Below are positions 61,201-64,000 of a stretch of DNA of 64,000 nt, in pieces. A program made the translations under genes and the position numbers. Source of the DNA: Hydractinia symbiolongicarpus (Eukaryota; Cnidaria; Hydrozoa; Anthoathecata; Hydractiniidae); NCBI RefSeq assembly GCF_029227915.1, contig NC_079884.1, forward strand, positions 27,530,001-27,594,000, in the 5' to 3' direction. The notes beneath the pieces are model-generated. The model saw nothing but the letters and a program-made list of their open reading frames with translations, ran no database searches and was not told the origin of the DNA. The stretch's first letter is position 1, and the number at the start of each line of letters is the position of its first letter.

Positions 61201-64000
61201 AACAGTGAAATGTTTGACTGTTGGACCTAATTGAACTGATTCTGGACTGTCACCTTATAAATGTGATAAATGAGCCAATTGGTCTCCAAGGAATGACATT
61301 CTTCTTAATTTGACATGATTGCTGGAATTCAGCGATTACATTAGGCTCTGTGGTAGCGCTTTATTTAAAAATTTAGATAAAAAAGTCACTTCTACTGTGG
61401 GACCAATCCTAGCCGTTAGCGCGCGCTGAAGAAATAGCGACCGTTTCAAAAACTACATTTCATTGACCTTCTAACGGTATCATTCTGTTTGAGTTACAAC
61501 GGTTGCGTCACATATTCGTACAAACATGTATTTAGCGATAGTATTCGGATGTTACTAGGTTGCATCGCTTTTAACAGTGAAACGTTTGACTGTTGGACTT
61601 AATTAAAATGATTTTGGACTGTGACCTTATAAATGTTATAAGTGAGAGAATTGGACTACAAGAAATAACATTCTTCTTAATTTGACATGATTGCTGGAAT
61701 TCAGCGATTACATCAGGCTCTGTGGTAGCGCTTTATTTAAAAGCTTAGATAAATAAGTCTTTTCTTACTGTGGGACCATTCCTGGCCGTTAGCACCCGCT
61801 GAATAAATGGGAACGGTATCAAAGACTATATTCCAATGAACTTTCTAGCGGTATAAATCCGTTTGAGTTACAACGGTTGCGTCACATATTCGTACAAACA
61901 TGTACTTAGCGATAGTATTCGGATGTTACTAGGTTGCATCGCTTTTAACAGTGAAACGTTTGACTGTTGGACTTAATTGAACTGATTCTGGACTGTCACC
62001 TTATAAATTTGATAAATGAGCCAATTGGTCTCCAAGGAATAACATTCTTCTTAATTTGACATGATTGCTGGAATTCAGCGATTACATTAGGCTCTGTGGT
62101 AGCGCTTTATTTAAAAGCTTAGATAAATAAGTCTTTTCTTACTGTGGGACCATTCCTGGCCGTTAGCACCCGCTGAATAAATGGGAACAGTATCAAAGAC
62201 TATATTCCAATGAACTTTCTAGCGGTATAAATCCGTTTGAGTTACAACGGTTGCGTCACATATTCGTACAAACATGTACTTAGCGATAGTATTCGGATGT
62301 TACTAGGTTGCATCGCTTTTAACAGTGAAACGTTTGACTGTTGGACTTTATTAAACTGATTCTGGACTGTCACCTTATAAATGTGATAAATGAGCCAATT
62401 GGTCTCCAAGGAATAACATTCTTCTTAATTTGACATGATTGCTGGAATTCAGAGATTACATTAGGCTCTGTGGTAGCCCTTTATTTAAAAATTTAGATAA
62501 ATAAGTCACTTCTACTGGGGGACCAAACCTAGCCGTTAGCGCGCGCTGAAGAAATAGCAACAGTTTCAAAAACTACATTTCATTGACTTTCTAACGGTGT
62601 CAATCCGTTTGAGATACAACGGTTGCGTCACATATTCGTACAAACATGTACTTAGCGATAGTATTCGGATGTTACTAGGTTGCATCGCTTTTAACAGTGA
62701 AACGTTTGACGGTTGGACTTAATTAAAATGATTTCGGACTGTGACCTTATAAATGTTATAAGTGAGACAATTGGACTCCAAGAAATAACATTCTTCCTAA
62801 TTTGACATGATTGTGGGAACTCAGCGATTACACTGGACCCTGTGGTAGTGATTCATTTAAAAATTTAGATAAATAAGTCATTTTTACTGTGGAACCAATC
62901 CTAGCCGTTAGCGCGCGCTGAAGAAATAGAGACATTCTCAAAAACTGCATTTGATCGACTTTTTGGCGGTATCATTCTGTTTGAGTTACAACGGTTGCGT
63001 CACATATTCGTATCAACATTTATTTAGCGATATTTTTCCGATATTACTAGGTTGCATCGCTTTTAACAGTGAAACGTTTGACTGTTGGACTTAATTGAAC
63101 TGATTTTGGACTGTGACCTTATAAATGTGATAAATGAGCCAATTGGTCTCCAAGGAATAACATTCTTCTTAATTTGACATGATTGCTGGAATTCAGCGAT
63201 TACATTAGGCTCTGTGGTAGCGCTTTATTTAAAAATTTAGATAAATAAGTCACTTCTACTGGGGGACCAATCCTAGCCGTTAACGCGCGCTGAAGAAGTA
63301 GCGACAGTTTCAAAAACTACATTTCATTGACTTTCTAACGGTGTCAATCCGTTTGAGTTACAACGGTTGCGTCACATATTCGTACCAACATGTATTTAGC
63401 GATAGTATTCGGATGTTACTAGGTTGCATCGCTTTTAACAGTGAAACGTTTGACTGTTGGACCTAATTGAATTGATTTTGGACTGTGACCTTATAAATGT
63501 TATAAGTGAGACAATTGAACTCCAAGAAATAACAATCTTCCTAATTTGACATGTTTGTGGGAACTCAGCGATTACACTGGACCTTGTGGTAGCGATTCAT
63601 TTAAAAATTGAGATAAATAAGTCATTTTTACTGTGGAAACAATCCTAGCCGTTAGCGCGCGCTGAAGAAATAGAGACATTCTCAAAAACTGCATTTGATC
63701 GACTTTTTGGCGGTATCATTCTGTTTGAGTTACAACGGTTGCGTCACATATTCGTACAAACATGTACTTAGCGATAGTATTCGGATGTTACTAGGTTGCA
63801 TCGCTTTTAACAGTGAAACGTTTGACTGTTGGACTTAATTGAACTGATTCTGGACTGTCACCTTGTAAATGTGATAAATGAGCCAATAGGTCTCCAAGGA
63901 ATAACATTTTTCTTAATTTGACATGATTGCTGGAATTCAGCGATTACATTAGGCTCTGTGGTAGCGCTTTATTTAAAACCTTAGATAAATAAGTCTTTTC
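55279..64000 (+). repeat. 2982-bp (eight-monomer) higher-order repeat, about 2.9 copies
   Basis: The variant aacaatcttcct occurs at 57567, 60549 and 63531, exactly 2982 bp apart both times. catcccttttaac occurs at 58209 and 61191, also 2982 apart. The copies differ by only scattered bases, so the amplification is recent. The unit equals eight monomers. Confidence 0.9.

Larger units (their letters stand above)
43724..64000 (+). repeat. satellite array C, ~372-bp monomers with higher-order repeats
   Basis: More than 50 head-to-tail plus-strand monomers reach the end of the window; the first 658 bp belong to duplication copy 2. Monomer types here differ from array A (for example gaattcagcgattacat, aaaagcttagataaataagt, gatagtattcggatg). 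There are shortened monomers at about 45000-45020 and 53845-53855. Two higher-order repeats are described separately. No gene is seen. Confidence 0.97.

Overview
This window is eukaryotic and most likely from a non-bilaterian animal: a cnidarian, with a sponge as the alternative. It is AT-rich, has split genes with GT-AG introns, and carries animal-type transposable elements: a CR1/L2-like LINE, an OTU-bearing Helitron-like element, a Penelope-like fragment, a pogo/Tigger-like MITE and tRNA-derived SINE pieces. The dominant component, about 37 kb of the 64 kb, is a satellite with a monomer of about 372 bp. The species cannot be fixed from sequence alone, and all family names come from motifs read by eye.

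Layout: 1-830 is satellite. 831-3783 is a decayed CR1-like retrotransposon inserted in the satellite with a 32-bp target duplication. 3784-15211 is satellite with dimeric (748 bp) and about 9-mer (3.34 kb) higher-order repeats. 15212-30793 is a 15.6-kb non-satellite block that interrupts the array at one precise monomer phase. It holds a GC-rich hairpin end, a SINE, a tRNA-like gene, a 58-bp foldback MITE, an intact 2213-codon Helitron-type Rep/helicase ORF with an N-terminal 2A-like peptide and an OTU protease domain, a 144-bp hairpin minisatellite, a pogo-like MITE, a compact three-exon RGG-protein gene, and two further tandem-repeat tracts. 30794-32128 is a resumed satellite fragment. 32179-36572 is a multi-exon, mutation-bearing gene of an unnamed multicopy family. 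37663-39019 is satellite in inverted orientation.

39017-41257 (minus strand) is a split gene. Its intron contains a Penelope 3' fragment, a hammerhead-like motif and two long (TA)n tracts; its stop codon lies at a satellite edge, and its two long reading frames are joined at a CAAAAAC heptamer in a -1 arrangement. A 1967-bp segment carrying its 5' exon, its flank and adjacent satellite is tandemly duplicated (40448-42414 and 42415-44381) with no difference seen. From 43724 to the end the window is satellite again, with a 5-mer (1862 bp) and then an 8-mer (2982 bp) higher-order repeat.

Functionally, the window looks like a satellite-rich, heterochromatin-like region whose few coding islands are mobile elements or genes carried with them. 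The strongest candidates for something not previously described are the 2A-OTU-Rep-helicase element with its possible 15.6-kb boundaries, the 16-nt boundary motif shared by two satellite junctions at the same monomer phase, the covarying hairpin repeats at 29.7-30.4 kb, and the small duplicated-domain RGG gene.
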